Positions 38,165-47,374 of a stretch of DNA of 64,000 nucleotides are shown piece after piece. The number at the start of each line of letters is the position of its first letter. Position 1 is the first letter of the stretch. Both the position numbers and the translations under genes were made by a program. Origin of the DNA: Dyella psychrodurans (lineage in GTDB: Bacteria; Pseudomonadota; Gammaproteobacteria; Xanthomonadales; Rhodanobacteraceae). The stretch is taken from positions 838,451 to 902,450 of the forward strand of contig NZ_QRBF01000001.1 in the NCBI RefSeq assembly GCF_003363265.1. The letters are read 5' to 3'. The notes below the pieces were generated by a model. The model was not told the DNA's origin. It was given only the letters and a program-made list of their open reading frames with translations, and ran no database searches.

Positions 38165-40240
38165 ATGTTCGAAGGATTGCGCTTCAATCACTGGAAGACG
38201 AGCCTGGACGACAGTGGCATCGTCACGCTGACGCTCGACCGCGCCAACAGCAGTGTCAATGCGTTCTCGCGAGAAGTGCTCGACGAACTGGGCCAGATCG
38301 TCGAACGCCTGGCCATCGAAAAACCCAACGGCGTCATCATCCATTCGGCCAAATCCAACGGGTTCGCCGTCGGTGCGGACATCAAGGAATTTGTCGAATA
38401 CGCCAAGCACGGCACCGTGCTGGAAAACATCGAAAACGGCCAGCGGGTCTTCGAAGCGCTGGCGCGCCTGCCCTGTCCCACGGTGGCGGCCGTGCATGGC
38501 GCATGCATGGGCGGCGGCACGGAACTCATCCTGGCGTGCAGTCAGCGCATCGCCGCTGACGACGACAAGACACGGATCGGCCTGCCCGAAGTGATGTTGG
38601 GCATTCACCCCGGCTGGGGTGGCTCGGCGCGCCTTCCACGCCTGATTGGCGCTCTGGAAGCGCTGCCCATCATGTTGACCGGCAAAGCCCTTTCGGCGCG
38701 TCGGGCGAAGAGCCTGGGTGTAGTCGATCGATTGGCGCGCCCTGAGGAGCTGATGGCTGAAGCGCGCGCGCTGTTGCGCCATCCGCATGCACGGCCCTTT
38801 GCACAGCGTGCCGGCGCCTGGGCAACCAATACGTGGCTGGCCAGGCAGCTGCTGGCCCCCATGGTCGTAAAGCAGACCGCGGCGAAGGTGCGCAAGGAGC
38901 ACTATCCGGCGCCTTTTGCCCTGATCGATGTATGGAAGCGCGGCGGCAGCGATATCAACCAGCGCCTGAAGCTGGAAGCGCGTTCAGTAGCCAAGCTTGC
39001 GCAAACATCGACTGCGCAAAACCTCATTCGCATCTTCTTCCTGCAGGAACGCCTGAAGGGCCAGGGTGGCGGCGTGGATCCGGACATCCGTCGCGTGCAT
39101 GTCGTCGGTGCGGGCGTGATGGGTGGAGATATCGCAGCTTGGGCCGCGTTCAAGGGTTACGACGTCACGCTGCAGGATCGCGAGATGAAATTCATCCAGC
39201 CTGCGCTGGATCGCGCTCGTGCGTTGTACGAGAAAAAACTCAAGACGCCGGAAAAAATCGAGGCAGCGAGCCGTCGCCTGCGCGCCGACGTGGAAGGGGC
39301 GGGCATCGCTAACGCAGACCTCGCCATCGAAGCGATCTTCGAGAATGCACAAGCCAAGGAATCGCTGTACGCGACTATCGAACCGCAGTTCCAGCACAAC
39401 GAAATCCTCGCCACCAACACGTCGTCGATTCCGCTCGACGAATTGCGCAAGGGATTGAAAGCACCGCAGCGATTCCTTGGCCTGCACTTCTTCAATCCCG
39501 TCGCGCAGATGCCACTGGTAGAGGTGGTGCGTCATGAACAACTCGATCCGGCCATCGAAAAACGTGCGCTGGCGTTCTGCAAAGCCATCGGCAAATTGCC
39601 CGTGGCCGTCAAAGGTACGCCCGGCTTTTTGGTCAATCGCATCCTGATGCCCTACCTGCTCGAAGCACTGCGCCTCTACAACGAAGGCGTACCGGGTCCC
39701 GTGCTGGACAAGCAGGCCAAGAGCTTCGGCATGCCGATGGGACCGATCGAGCTGGCCGACACGGTAGGGTTGGACGTATGCGCCTCGGTCGGCCGGGAGC
39801 TTGCGCCATTTCTGGGACTGGAGCTTCCACCCGGCCTCGAGGACAGGCTCGAAGCCGGCAAGCGCGGCAAGAAAGATGGCCAGGGCCTGTACACCTGGCA
39901 CGACGGCAAGCCGCAGAAACCCGAGGTCGATCCCGATTACACCCCACCGCCGGACCTGCAGGACCGCATGATTCTCGCCATGGTGAACGAAGCGGTGTCC
40001 TGCCTCGGCGACAACGTGGTGGACGATGCGGATCTGCTGGACGCGGGCGTGATCTTCGGCACCGGCTTCGCTCCTTTCCGGGGCGGTCCGATCCAGTACG
40101 TGCGCAGTGAAGGCGCGGAAAACATTCGCCAGAAACTCGAAACCTTGGCGAAGCGTTACGGCGAACGCTTCATGCCCAAGAACGGATGGGATCACCCCGC
40201 TTTGAAGCAGAGCGGATTCGAGCTTCCATCCGGCGCTTGA
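38165..40240 (+). CDS. bifunctional enoyl-CoA hydratase / 3-hydroxyacyl-CoA dehydrogenase (FadJ-like)
   Basis: The 691-residue multifunctional beta-oxidation protein has an N-terminal crotonase domain (about 1-190: GFAVGADIKEFVE, GACMGGGTELILACSQRI, and IGLPEVMLGIHPGWGG with the catalytic Glu). An NAD-binding domain begins HVVGAGVMGGDIAAWAAFKGYDVTLQD near residue 318. The C-terminal dehydrogenase domains include TSSIPLDEL, GLHFFNPVAQMPLVEVV and TPGFLVNRILMPYL. It would act in fatty-acid degradation with a thiolase, but no fadA/fadI is adjacent. The start is the ATG at 38165. Confidence 0.92.
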   Translation: MFEGLRFNHWKTSLDDSGIVTLTLDRANSSVNAFSREVLDELGQIVERLAIEKPNGVIIHSAKSNGFAVGADIKEFVEYAKHGTVLENIENGQRVFEALARLPCPTVAAVHGACMGGGTELILACSQRIAADDDKTRIGLPEVMLGIHPGWGGSARLPRLIGALEALPIMLTGKALSARRAKSLGVVDRLARPEELMAEARALLRHPHARPFAQRAGAWATNTWLARQLLAPMVVKQTAAKVRKEHYPAPFALIDVWKRGGSDINQRLKLEARSVAKLAQTSTAQNLIRIFFLQERLKGQGGGVDPDIRRVHVVGAGVMGGDIAAWAAFKGYDVTLQDREMKFIQPALDRARALYEKKLKTPEKIEAASRRLRADVEGAGIANADLAIEAIFENAQAKESLYATIEPQFQHNEILATNTSSIPLDELRKGLKAPQRFLGLHFFNPVAQMPLVEVVRHEQLDPAIEKRALAFCKAIGKLPVAVKGTPGFLVNRILMPYLLEALRLYNEGVPGPVLDKQAKSFGMPMGPIELADTVGLDVCASVGRELAPFLGLELPPGLEDRLEAGKRGKKDGQGLYTWHDGKPQKPEVDPDYTPPPDLQDRMILAMVNEAVSCLGDNVVDDADLLDAGVIFGTGFAPFRGGPIQYVRSEGAENIRQKLETLAKRYGERFMPKNGWDHPALKQSGFELPSGA

Positions 40241-40249
40241 TCACGCCAC

Positions 40250-40285
40250 GCAACGCGAAGCTGCCGTCGGGCAACTTCGCGTTGC
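40250..40285. terminator. hairpin between convergent genes
   Basis: GCAACGCGAAG (40250-40260) pairs perfectly with CTTCGCGTTGC (40275-40285), with further partial pairing in the loop. It sits between the convergent FadJ-like and DUF2058 genes, where a bidirectional terminator is expected, but neither side has a real T-tract. Confidence 0.45.
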
Positions 40286-40287
40286 GC

Positions 40288-40848
40288 TTACCACATCAAG
40301 TCGTCCGGTACGCCGTCTTCGCCGAAGCCACCAGCTGAAGGATTTACCAGCAGCGCCAACAGGTGGGCGTCGATATCGCGCACCTGTTCCGCGACGGATT
40401 GCGAGACCAACAGATAGCGACCGCCAAACTGGACGATACCCAACTTGCCCGCGTTGAGCTCGGCCAGCTGAGTAGCATCGACATGCACGCGACGGATCTT
40501 GCCGCCATATTCGAAATGACGGACTTGGTCGACGTCCGATTTGTTTAGTGCCTTGCCTTCGAGCAATTGCTGCACTTTGGCCCTGCGTTCGCGCTTCAGG
40601 CGTGCCTCTTCGGCGGCTTCCTGTTCCGCGCGCTTGCGTTCGGTGGCTTCCGTTTGCGCACGGATCGCGTAGGCCTTGGCGAGGTCGATTTCTTCCTGAT
40701 GGTTGCGCGCAGGCCGCTGTTTATGCGGCGGCTTGCCTTTTCCCTGAGGAACATTCGGCCTCGGGGCGGGCTGCTGTTGACGCTTCTCGTCCTTGAGCTG
40801 TTTGACGATGCCGCTCTTCAGCAGCTGATCTCGCAGTGAATCGACCAT
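40288..40848 (-). CDS. DUF2058 family protein (YaiL-like)
   Basis: The 186-residue protein begins MVDSLRDQLLKSGIVKQLKDEKRQ, the DUF2058 signature. A basic, Gln/Pro-rich segment (about 20-50), a highly charged helix (ERKRAEQEAAEEARLKRERRAK) and a compact C-terminal domain (IRRVHVDATQLAELNAGKLGIVQFGGRYLLVS) follow. It is abundant in lysine and arginine, which suggests RNA or ribosome contact, but the function is unknown. It is 30 nt downstream of slyX and shares its operon. Confidence 0.9.
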   Translation of the reverse strand: MVDSLRDQLLKSGIVKQLKDEKRQQQPAPRPNVPQGKGKPPHKQRPARNHQEEIDLAKAYAIRAQTEATERKRAEQEAAEEARLKRERRAKVQQLLEGKALNKSDVDQVRHFEYGGKIRRVHVDATQLAELNAGKLGIVQFGGRYLLVSQSVAEQVRDIDAHLLALLVNPSAGGFGEDGVPDDLMW

Positions 40849-40877
40849 GATCTAAATCCGATATTACCTGTTGCGTT

Positions 40878-41090
40878 TCAATAGTGCGGAGGCGGTGGTT
40901 CGCTATGCGGATTGTGCCCCTGCCCCGTCCGCACCGATGCCAGTTCACTGCGCAAGTCGCGAACCAGGCGTTCCAATGCCGCGATGCGCATGGATTGCTC
41001 GGCATCCGCAGCGACCAGCCCTTGTACGGCCTCGTCAATGAATGCCAGACGTACTTCCAGCTCGGTCAATCGTTGTTCGTGGGTGCTCAT
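40878..41090 (-). CDS. slyX: SlyX family protein
   Basis: This 70-residue protein is almost entirely a coiled coil ([43 protein letters not shown]) with the diagnostic C-terminal PPPPHY. Function is unknown despite the name; in E. coli slyX lies near slyD/fkpA. Here it overlaps ugd by 4 nt and fkpA is one gene further upstream, so a trace of the fkpA-slyX neighbourhood is kept. Confidence 0.92.
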   Translation of the reverse strand: MSTHEQRLTELEVRLAFIDEAVQGLVAADAEQSMRIAALERLVRDLRSELASVRTGQGHNPHSEPPPPHY

Positions 41091-42436
41091 GGTGACTCAG
41101 GTTGCAGCACGCTGCGCCCGCGCCCTATACCGTAATACGCGAGTCCGGCATCTTCGACGGCCCTGGGCTCATACAGATTGCGCCCGTCAAAAATGACCGG
41201 CTCCTTGAGCAGATCGCGGATGCGTGCAAAATCCGGACTGCGGAAGGCCTTCCATTCCGTCACGATGGCCAGCGCATCGGCCCCTTCCAGTGCCTGGTAA
41301 GCGTTGTCGCACAGCACCAGATCATCGCGTTGCCCGTAAATACGCTGCGTTTCCTCTCGCGCCTCGGGATCATAGGCGCGTACTTTCGCACCCGCCTCCC
41401 ACAAGGCCTCTATCAGACGACGGCTCGAAGCCTCGCGCATGTCATCGGTGTTCGGCTTGAATGCCAGCCCCCACAACGCAACGGTTCGACCGCTTATGTT
41501 GCCGCCGAAATGGCGCTGAATGAATTCGAACAGCTTGCTCTTCTGGTCGTAATTGACTGCTTCGACCGCATCCAGCAGACGCGCCTGATACCCCACGCTC
41601 CGCGCTGTGCGCTCCAACGCCTGCACGTCCTTTGGAAAGCACGAGCCGCCATAACCGGCACCCGGATAGATGAAGTGATAGCCAATGCGCGGGTCCGCAC
41701 CGATACCCTGACGCACCAGCTCGACATCCGCGCCAACGCGCTCGGCAATGTTGGCGATCTCGTTCATGAAGCTGATCTTGGTCGCCAGCATCGCATTGGC
41801 GGCGTACTTGGTCAGCTCGGCGGAACGCACATCCATGACGACTGTACGATCATGATTGCGATTGAACGGCGCATAGAGTTTGCGCAGCCATTCGACAGCC
41901 CGCTCGCTGGAACTTCCAATGACGATGCGATCTGGACGAAGGCAGTCTTCGACAGCATCGCCTTCTTTCAAGAATTCGGGATTGGAAACCACGTCGAATG
42001 CTATGTTCGCGCCGCGCGCCGCGAGTTCATCAGCTGCAGCCTTAAGCACGCGATCGGCCGTACCTACCGGTACCGTGGATTTGTTGACGATCACCGTATA
42101 GCGATCCAGATGGCGACCGATGTCCCTGGCCACGGCCAGGACATACTGCAAGTCGGCGCTGCCGTCTTCGTCCGGCGGCGTACCCACCGCAATGAAAATG
42201 ATCTGCGCGTGAGCAATGGCCGATGCAGCCTCGGTCGTGAACTGGAGCTGCCCATTGGCGTGATTGCGTCGCACGATCGGCTCCAGACCGGGCTCGAAGA
42301 TCGGTATTTCGCCTCGGTTGAGGCGGCTTACCTTGTCTTCATCGATATCCACGCAGACCACGTGGTTACCCATCTCCGCCAAACAGGCCCCTGTGACAAG
42401 GCCCACATAACCGGTTCCGAAAATGGTGACTTTCAT
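41087..42436 (-). CDS. ugd: UDP-glucose 6-dehydrogenase
   Basis: The 449-residue enzyme oxidises UDP-glucose to UDP-glucuronate in two NAD-dependent steps, for polysaccharide and lipid A sugar precursors. The N-terminal Rossmann motif is [18 protein letters not shown] (residues 6-23). The catalytic cysteine sits in [14 protein letters not shown] near residue 260. The C-terminal UDP-binding domain has [21 protein letters not shown] and [11 protein letters not shown]. It is followed by slyX with a 4-nt overlap. No glycosyltransferase cluster is nearby. Confidence 0.96.
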   Translation of the reverse strand: MKVTIFGTGYVGLVTGACLAEMGNHVVCVDIDEDKVSRLNRGEIPIFEPGLEPIVRRNHANGQLQFTTEAASAIAHAQIIFIAVGTPPDEDGSADLQYVLAVARDIGRHLDRYTVIVNKSTVPVGTADRVLKAAADELAARGANIAFDVVSNPEFLKEGDAVEDCLRPDRIVIGSSSERAVEWLRKLYAPFNRNHDRTVVMDVRSAELTKYAANAMLATKISFMNEIANIAERVGADVELVRQGIGADPRIGYHFIYPGAGYGGSCFPKDVQALERTARSVGYQARLLDAVEAVNYDQKSKLFEFIQRHFGGNISGRTVALWGLAFKPNTDDMREASSRRLIEALWEAGAKVRAYDPEAREETQRIYGQRDDLVLCDNAYQALEGADALAIVTEWKAFRSPDFARIRDLLKEPVIFDGRNLYEPRAVEDAGLAYYGIGRGRSVLQPESP

Positions 42437-42523
42437 CTTATGAGATCAAAACCTCGTTCGTGACCGACGATTCTAGCAGGGCAAATAAGAAACCCCAGTG
42501 TCAGCCGCGCATGCGGCGCACGC

Positions 42524-42557
42524 AAAGAAACGGGGCGCGAATCGCTTCGCGCCCCGT
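42524..42557 (-). terminator. rho-independent terminator after fkpA
   Basis: A 12-bp perfect stem (42530-42541 with 42546-42557, ACGGGGCGCGAA arm) is followed on the minus strand by TTTCTTTGCG. It begins 29 nt after the fkpA stop and separates it from ugd. Confidence 0.8.
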
Positions 42558-42585
42558 TCGTTTGTTACCTGCGATGTGCGAGTGA

Positions 42586-43365
42586 TTACTGCCCGCCAGC
42601 ATTGCCACCTGGGGCACCATCCGGAGCACCACCAGCCGGCGTCGGGCCGGTGCTCACCAGGGTGACGTCAAAGATCAGCGTTTCATTCGGCGGGAAATTG
42701 CGCTGCGGCTCCGCGCCGTAGGCAAGGTTGGCCGGGATGAAGAGCTTGTAGTGACCACCCACCTGCATCAGCTGCAGACCTTCGCGGAAACCCGGGATAA
42801 CGCGAGCCAGCGGGATCGCGGTCGGGCCAGGCGGATTGTTGTTGGTGGAAGAGTCGAACACGTCACCGCTGATGAAGGTACCGGTGTAGTTGACCTTGAC
42901 CGTGTCGTTCGGACCCGGACGCGCACCGGTGCCCTGCGAAAGCACCTGGTACTGCAGACCCGAGGCCGTGGTCTTCACGCCTGCAACCTTCTTGTTCTTG
43001 ACCAGGAAGGCGTCGCCGTCAGCCTTGTTCTTCGCCGAGACAGTGTCGTATTCGGACTTGGCCTTGGCCTGGAATTCCGCCATGAAGCCCTTCCACACCG
43101 TGGAAGCTTCGGCTTCGGACATGGACGGCTTCTGACCGGACAGAGCAGCCGTGACGGCCTGACCGACGGTCGCCGGATCCACCAGTTCGCGCATCGGACC
43201 AGGAATCTGGCCGGCCATCTGGAAGCCGAGCAGCTGACTGGCCTTGGCCTTGTCGACCGTACCCGTCGCTGCAGTACTGGATGTCTGGGCCTGCGCGCCA
43301 GCGGTCAGGCCCAGCGCCACGGCTAGAGCGGCCGCCGTCAGCGTGGGTCGCAGAAAATGCTTCAT
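42586..43365 (-). CDS. fkpA: periplasmic FKBP-type peptidyl-prolyl isomerase FkpA
   Basis: The 259-residue protein has a signal peptide cut after GAQA (about residue 26), an N-terminal FkpA dimerisation/chaperone domain (about 35-125), and a C-terminal FKBP domain (TASGLQYQVLSQGTGARPGPNDTVKVNYTGTFISGDVFDSS, VIPGFREGLQLMQVGGHYKLFIPANLAYG). A Gly/Pro/Ala-rich tail ends it. It folds envelope proteins in the periplasm. A sigma-E-like promoter about 113 nt upstream of the ATG fits the known sigma-E control of fkpA in enterobacteria. Confidence 0.93.
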   Translation of the reverse strand: MKHFLRPTLTAAALAVALGLTAGAQAQTSSTAATGTVDKAKASQLLGFQMAGQIPGPMRELVDPATVGQAVTAALSGQKPSMSEAEASTVWKGFMAEFQAKAKSEYDTVSAKNKADGDAFLVKNKKVAGVKTTASGLQYQVLSQGTGARPGPNDTVKVNYTGTFISGDVFDSSTNNNPPGPTAIPLARVIPGFREGLQLMQVGGHYKLFIPANLAYGAEPQRNFPPNETLIFDVTLVSTGPTPAGGAPDGAPGGNAGGQ

Positions 43366-43477
43366 TTGAACTCCCTCGTGTATTGGATATGCCGGCGTGC
43401 CGGTCGGACCTCCCCCAAATGGAGGCTGGCCCCGCATTGTGCGGTGTCCTGTCCGGTCTTGGCAACGACGTTCAGGA

Positions 43478-43504
43478 ATTGACCATCAGTTCACATAAAG
43501 GTTC
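43478..43504 (-). promoter_or_regulatory. sigma-E-type promoter of fkpA
   Basis: On the minus strand GAACCT (43499-43504) and TCAAT (43478-43482) are separated by 16 bp, the same spacing as at the rpoE promoter and close to GGAACTT-N16-TCAAA. It points at fkpA and predicts a leader of about 105 nt. Confidence 0.55.
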
Positions 43505-43538
43505 AACGCGACGACTGTGCGCCCTATCGCATTCAGAT

Positions 43539-45299
43539 TCATTCATGACCGGCGGATGACGGCTTTTCAAGGGTTTCACGAAGCGCCGCCTGCAATCGCG
43601 CATGCACCTTCACCAGTCCTCGCCAAAGAACGATCGCGAGCACCACTGATACCGCAATGAGCGATAGCGCTACACCGCGTGGCGGCAAAATCGCAGATCC
43701 CAGCACGCCGACCAGAATGGCCAGGAACAGCAACGTCGCCAACGGTATGAGCCTCGCAAGAACCTGCCGGATAGCTTGCGTATACGATCCGGCAAAGCGC
43801 TCGCTGATACCCAACTCGGCCAGCAACATGCCCAGGGCTTCGGCTTTGCGGTAGACCGCAATCAGCAGTGGCAACGACAAGAACAACGCGCACGCCCAGA
43901 TCACCGAGTGACGCATCTCCAGATTGAGCCCCCAGTTAACGAACCAATGCGCGTTATGCGCATTCACGTACGCTCCGATGACAAACAACGTGACAACCAA
44001 TGCGATGTTTACGGCTATGTGCCACAGCAATCGCCGAAACATCGCCGCCAGTGTCGCGTTGTCGTCCACGGGCCGCAGGTTTTCCAGCCATCCGCTGTAA
44101 CTGATCACCAGCAACCGCAAAGGACGTGGAAGTACATGTCGTCCCGCGCGCGCCAGCAGATCGGCCGAGCGAAGCAGATAAGGCGAAGCCAGCATGCAGA
44201 TCAGCGCAGCGGCGACAGCAATGGGATAAATGAAATCATCCACCGCACGAAGCGTAAGCCCCAGCGTGGCGATCACGAACGAAAACTCGCCGATCTGCGC
44301 CATGCAAAGCCCAGTACGCAACGACGTACGCGGATCGTGGCCGATGAAGAACATGCCGACCGTGCATACCACGGTCTTGCCGATCATCACGGTCAACGCG
44401 ACCAGCACTGCCGGCAACGCGTAATGCGAAAGCTGTGTCGGATCGATCTTCATGCCAATCGCCACAAAAAACAGCGCCGCGAACATGTCGCGCAACGGCT
44501 CAACCAAATGCACTACGCGTGGTGCATTGCGCGCTTCTGCCACCACGGCTCCGGCGAGAAAAGCACCGAGTGCACCGCTAAAACCGAGCCATATCGCGAG
44601 CAAGCTCGTGCCGAAACAGATGCCCAGCACGCTTACCAATAGAGTTTCATCGCGATCGAAGCCCGCGATGTAGTCGACCAGGCGCGGCAGCAGCAGCAAC
44701 CCGACAATCATGCCGGCAATCACGAACAAACCCAGATGTCCGATGATGCTGAATGCCGTCTGCGTCACCACCGTTCCGCTGATCGCCACCGCGGTCAGCA
44801 AAGTGAGGATCACGATGGTCAGCATGTCCTCGGCAACCAGCATGCCGACGACGAATCGCGCAAACGGCCATTGACGAACACCGCCCTCCACCAGCGTGCG
44901 CGTGGCGACCATGGTCGACGACAGTGCCATGATGGCGCCGAGAAACAACGCGCTCCGATTGCTCCAGCCAAATAGCAAACCAAGTTCGTAGCCGACCCAA
45001 AGCATGAAGCCGACTTCGATCGCCGTCACCAGCAGCAGTCCGCCTCCCACCTGGCGCAGCTTGCGCACACTGAACTCCAGGCCCAGCGTGAACATCAGCA
45101 AGATGACGCCAAGATTGGAAATATCGGCGATAGCACGAGGATCGGCGACCAACACACCCGGCGTATGCGGACCAATCAGCACGCCAGCCAGGATGTAGCC
45201 CGGCAACACCGGCAGCCGAAGGCGCTGGAACAGCACCGTGGTGGCGCCGGCCACCAGCATCACGAGCGCAAGGTCGCCAATAAAACCGATATCGTGCAT
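43539..45299 (-). CDS. CPA2-family cation:proton antiporter (KefB-like membrane protein)
   Basis: The 586-residue inner-membrane protein has about 12-13 transmembrane segments of the Na+/H+ exchanger fold (about 1-385). It carries LPVLPGYILAGVLIGP, LGVILLMFTLGLEFS, LFLGAIMALSSTMVATRTL and the GFSGALGAFLAGAVVAE helix. The C-terminal 200 residues add further hydrophobic segments instead of the TrkA-N nucleotide-binding domain found in KefB/KefC. Monovalent cation (K+ or Na+) for proton exchange is likely; the ion and gating ligand are unknown. It is monocistronic. Confidence 0.88.
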   Translation of the reverse strand: MHDIGFIGDLALVMLVAGATTVLFQRLRLPVLPGYILAGVLIGPHTPGVLVADPRAIADISNLGVILLMFTLGLEFSVRKLRQVGGGLLLVTAIEVGFMLWVGYELGLLFGWSNRSALFLGAIMALSSTMVATRTLVEGGVRQWPFARFVVGMLVAEDMLTIVILTLLTAVAISGTVVTQTAFSIIGHLGLFVIAGMIVGLLLLPRLVDYIAGFDRDETLLVSVLGICFGTSLLAIWLGFSGALGAFLAGAVVAEARNAPRVVHLVEPLRDMFAALFFVAIGMKIDPTQLSHYALPAVLVALTVMIGKTVVCTVGMFFIGHDPRTSLRTGLCMAQIGEFSFVIATLGLTLRAVDDFIYPIAVAAALICMLASPYLLRSADLLARAGRHVLPRPLRLLVISYSGWLENLRPVDDNATLAAMFRRLLWHIAVNIALVVTLFVIGAYVNAHNAHWFVNWGLNLEMRHSVIWACALFLSLPLLIAVYRKAEALGMLLAELGISERFAGSYTQAIRQVLARLIPLATLLFLAILVGVLGSAILPPRGVALSLIAVSVVLAIVLWRGLVKVHARLQAALRETLEKPSSAGHE

Positions 45300-45412
45300 G
45301 CCTCACCCCGCGTCCATGTCTCGACCACAGCTTAAACCGAAGCGATGCTGTGACTGCGCACCGGGGAGGCGCATACGGTTCATCAAGCAGTGTGTTTTTT
45401 TGTAAAAAACGC

Positions 45413-45441
45413 TTGACGGAATTCTGAACCCATCCTATTCT
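45413..45441 (+). promoter_or_regulatory. sigma-70 promoter of the tRNA-Ala/Glu/Asp operon
   Basis: TTGACG (45413-45418) and TATTCT (45436-45441) are separated by exactly 17 bp. Directly upstream (45394-45410) is a TTTTTTT-G-TAAAAAA tract that resembles an UP element. The -10 ends 17 nt before the first tRNA. Confidence 0.75.
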
Positions 45442-45458
45442 TTCGGGCTTCCAGCGGC

Positions 45459-45534
45459 GGGGCCATAGCTCAGCTGGGAGAGCGCCTGCATGGCATGCAG
45501 GAGGTCGGCGGTTCGATCCCGCCTGGCTCCACCA
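45459..45534 (+). tRNA. tRNA-Ala (GGC)
   Basis: The 76-nt cloverleaf has acceptor stem GGGGCCA/TGGCTCC, anticodon loop ATGGCAT giving GGC, T-loop TTCGATC and an encoded CCA end. It is the first of three tRNAs in one transcription unit. Confidence 0.97.
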
Positions 45535-45542
45535 ACACATAC

Positions 45543-45618
45543 GTCCCCATCGTCTAGAGGCCTAGGACATCACCCTTTCACGGTGGCGACCGGGGTTCGA
45601 ATCCCCGTGGGGACGCCA
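45543..45618 (+). tRNA. tRNA-Glu (TTC)
   Basis: The 76-nt cloverleaf has acceptor stem GTCCCCA/TGGGGAC, anticodon loop CTTTCAC giving TTC, T-loop TTCGAAT and encoded GCCA. It is 8 nt behind tRNA-Ala. Confidence 0.97.
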
Positions 45619-45701
45619 ACTTTACCGATAGCCGAAAGGCCACCGCGTCGAGTTGGAAATGGACTTAGTGTGTTGCAGCGCTGGAAGGTAGTACACAACG
45701 C

Positions 45702-45778
45702 GGAGCGGTAGTTCAGTCGGTTAGAATGCTGGCCTGTCACGCCGGAGGTCGCGGGTTCGAGTCCCGTCCGCTCCGCCA
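45702..45778 (+). tRNA. tRNA-Asp (GTC), copy 1
   Basis: The 77-nt cloverleaf has acceptor stem GGAGCGG/CCGCTCC and anticodon GTC in loop CTGTCAC, with encoded GCCA. It is base-for-base identical to the minus-strand copy at 58704-58780. Confidence 0.97.
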
Positions 45779-45805
45779 TTTGTTAGCAAGATCGTTATCG
45801 CAAGA

Positions 45806-45831
45806 AGCTCGCCATCGCGCGGGCTTTTTTG
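45806..45831 (+). terminator. terminator of the tRNA operon
   Basis: The imperfect stem AGCTCGC / GCGGGCT (one G-T pair) is followed by TTTTTT. It lies 28 nt after tRNA-Asp and faces the 3' end of the DUF1249 gene. Confidence 0.65.
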
Positions 45832-45846
45832 TTGCCTGCGATACCG

Positions 45847-46314
45847 CTACTTCTTCAGCGCAGGCTCCAGCGTGCCGCTCGAGTGGCCCTGCTCTCCCAG
45901 GTATTCCAGCCAGCGCGCCAGAAATCCGTTCATCTGCAAGCGATGCTGGAATACCGTGTGCGCAGGCGGAAAAGGTCCGAGTACCTGCCACAGATGACGC
46001 CCCGGATGGCAATGCAAGGCCTCCGCCACGTGTGCATCGGTATACATGCGCAATTGCGCCGACGGTGCGCGAAGACCAGTCTGCGTATCGACAAACCCGT
46101 AGGTCAGTTCAAGTTCGAGCGTGTACGGATGACACTCCTGCACGACCATATGCACGGGTAACCCGTCATCCACATCGGACACGTAGTCGCCCACCGCCAG
46201 CTTCTGCGGCGCAAACAGACGCGTCAGCCGATGATAATTCTCGGCATAAAGCCCCATCAGGAACTCAAAGCGTCCCGGCAACAGGGCGGTGCGGCGGTCG
46301 AGTACGACACTCAT
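45847..46314 (-). CDS. DUF1249 family protein (YqiB-like)
   Basis: The 155-residue protein matches DUF1249: [19 protein letters not shown] near the start, then [19 protein letters not shown] and [21 protein letters not shown]. coli YqiB lies near nudF/cpdA; the function is unknown. Here it follows ppsR by 22 nt on the same strand and probably shares its transcript. Confidence 0.88.
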   Translation of the reverse strand: MSVVLDRRTALLPGRFEFLMGLYAENYHRLTRLFAPQKLAVGDYVSDVDDGLPVHMVVQECHPYTLELELTYGFVDTQTGLRAPSAQLRMYTDAHVAEALHCHPGRHLWQVLGPFPPAHTVFQHRLQMNGFLARWLEYLGEQGHSSGTLEPALKK

Positions 46315-46336
46315 AGATGCGAAACAGTCTCCCTTC

Positions 46337-47152
46337 TCAGAACATGGTTTTTTCTATACCAAACTGATCGAAGATTTTGCTCGCAATCTCTTCGATCGAT
46401 ACGTGCGTGGTGTTAAGACAAGGAATACCCGCCTGCCGCAAAAGCCGGTCGGCCTGCTCCAGCTCCCACCGGCACTGCTTCAGCGTGGCATAACGACTGC
46501 CCGGGCGCCGCTGCTCGCGGATCTGCGCCAGCCGCGCCGGTTCGATCGTCAATCCGAACAGGCGGTTTTTGTAGGTGCGCAGGCGCGAAGGCAGTTCCAG
46601 CTTTTCCAGGTCCTCATCGGTCAGGGGGTAATTGGCGGCGCTGACGCCGTAATGCAAGGCCATATAGAGACAGGTCGGCGTCTTGCCCGACCGGGACACG
46701 CCGACCAGGATCAAGTCCGCCTGCGCATAGTCCACGTCGAGACCATCGTCATGACTGAGCGCGTAATTGGTAGCGTTGATGCGCGCTTCATATTTGGCGA
46801 AATCCACCAGGCCGTGGGAGCGATTCACGGCACCGGAATGGCGCGTGCCCAGCTCGTCTTCCAGCGGACCGATAAAGGGCGCGAACACATCCAGCATCAG
46901 CGCGCCGCTGGTGGCAACGATGTCGCACAGCGCCCGGTCGGCCATGGTGTTGACCACGATGGGTCGGTCCCCGCTCTGCGCGTACCGCGTTTTGATGCGC
47001 AGCGCGGCCGCCTCGGCTTTCTGCGCATTGTCGATGAACGGCAGCCGGTGTTTTTCGAACTGAACGCCTTCAAACTGGGCAAGGATGCTGTTTCCGATCG
47101 TCTCGGCGGTAATACCAGTGGAGTCGGAGATAAAAAACACCGAGCGCTGCAT
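46337..47152 (-). CDS. ppsR: PEP synthase regulatory protein PpsR (DUF299)
   Basis: The 271-residue bifunctional kinase/pyrophosphorylase inactivates and reactivates PEP synthase by ADP-dependent phosphorylation and Pi-dependent dephosphorylation of a threonine. It begins [17 protein letters not shown], a family hallmark, and has the P-loop-like [10 protein letters not shown] near residue 153-162 with [15 protein letters not shown] after it. It is divergent from ppsA across 222 bp, the usual arrangement. Confidence 0.95.
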   Translation of the reverse strand: MQRSVFFISDSTGITAETIGNSILAQFEGVQFEKHRLPFIDNAQKAEAAALRIKTRYAQSGDRPIVVNTMADRALCDIVATSGALMLDVFAPFIGPLEDELGTRHSGAVNRSHGLVDFAKYEARINATNYALSHDDGLDVDYAQADLILVGVSRSGKTPTCLYMALHYGVSAANYPLTDEDLEKLELPSRLRTYKNRLFGLTIEPARLAQIREQRRPGSRYATLKQCRWELEQADRLLRQAGIPCLNTTHVSIEEIASKIFDQFGIEKTMF

Positions 47153-47374
47153 GCAAGGTCCGTGGGCGAGAGTGGTTCCTGCCCTGCACCATATCGCAAG
47201 CGCGAACACGTGTCTTTCCTTGACTATCACCTGACTGGTATGCAGTTGGCGCGGTGTCGGGCTTCATTGGTCTTCTTGTGCCATGCACCATCCGCAGCGG
47301 ACAATACCAGTCTTATGCGGCCCGACTTCCCCACGCCGCTCCCAGCCATTAATTCGTGCTCTGAGGAGACTCCC

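Noticed and set aside
46289-47374. Upstream extension of the ppsA frame by about 360 codons
   Set aside because: This part is antisense to ppsR, has no PEP synthase homology, and the TTG with GAGGAG at 47375 gives the right N-terminus.
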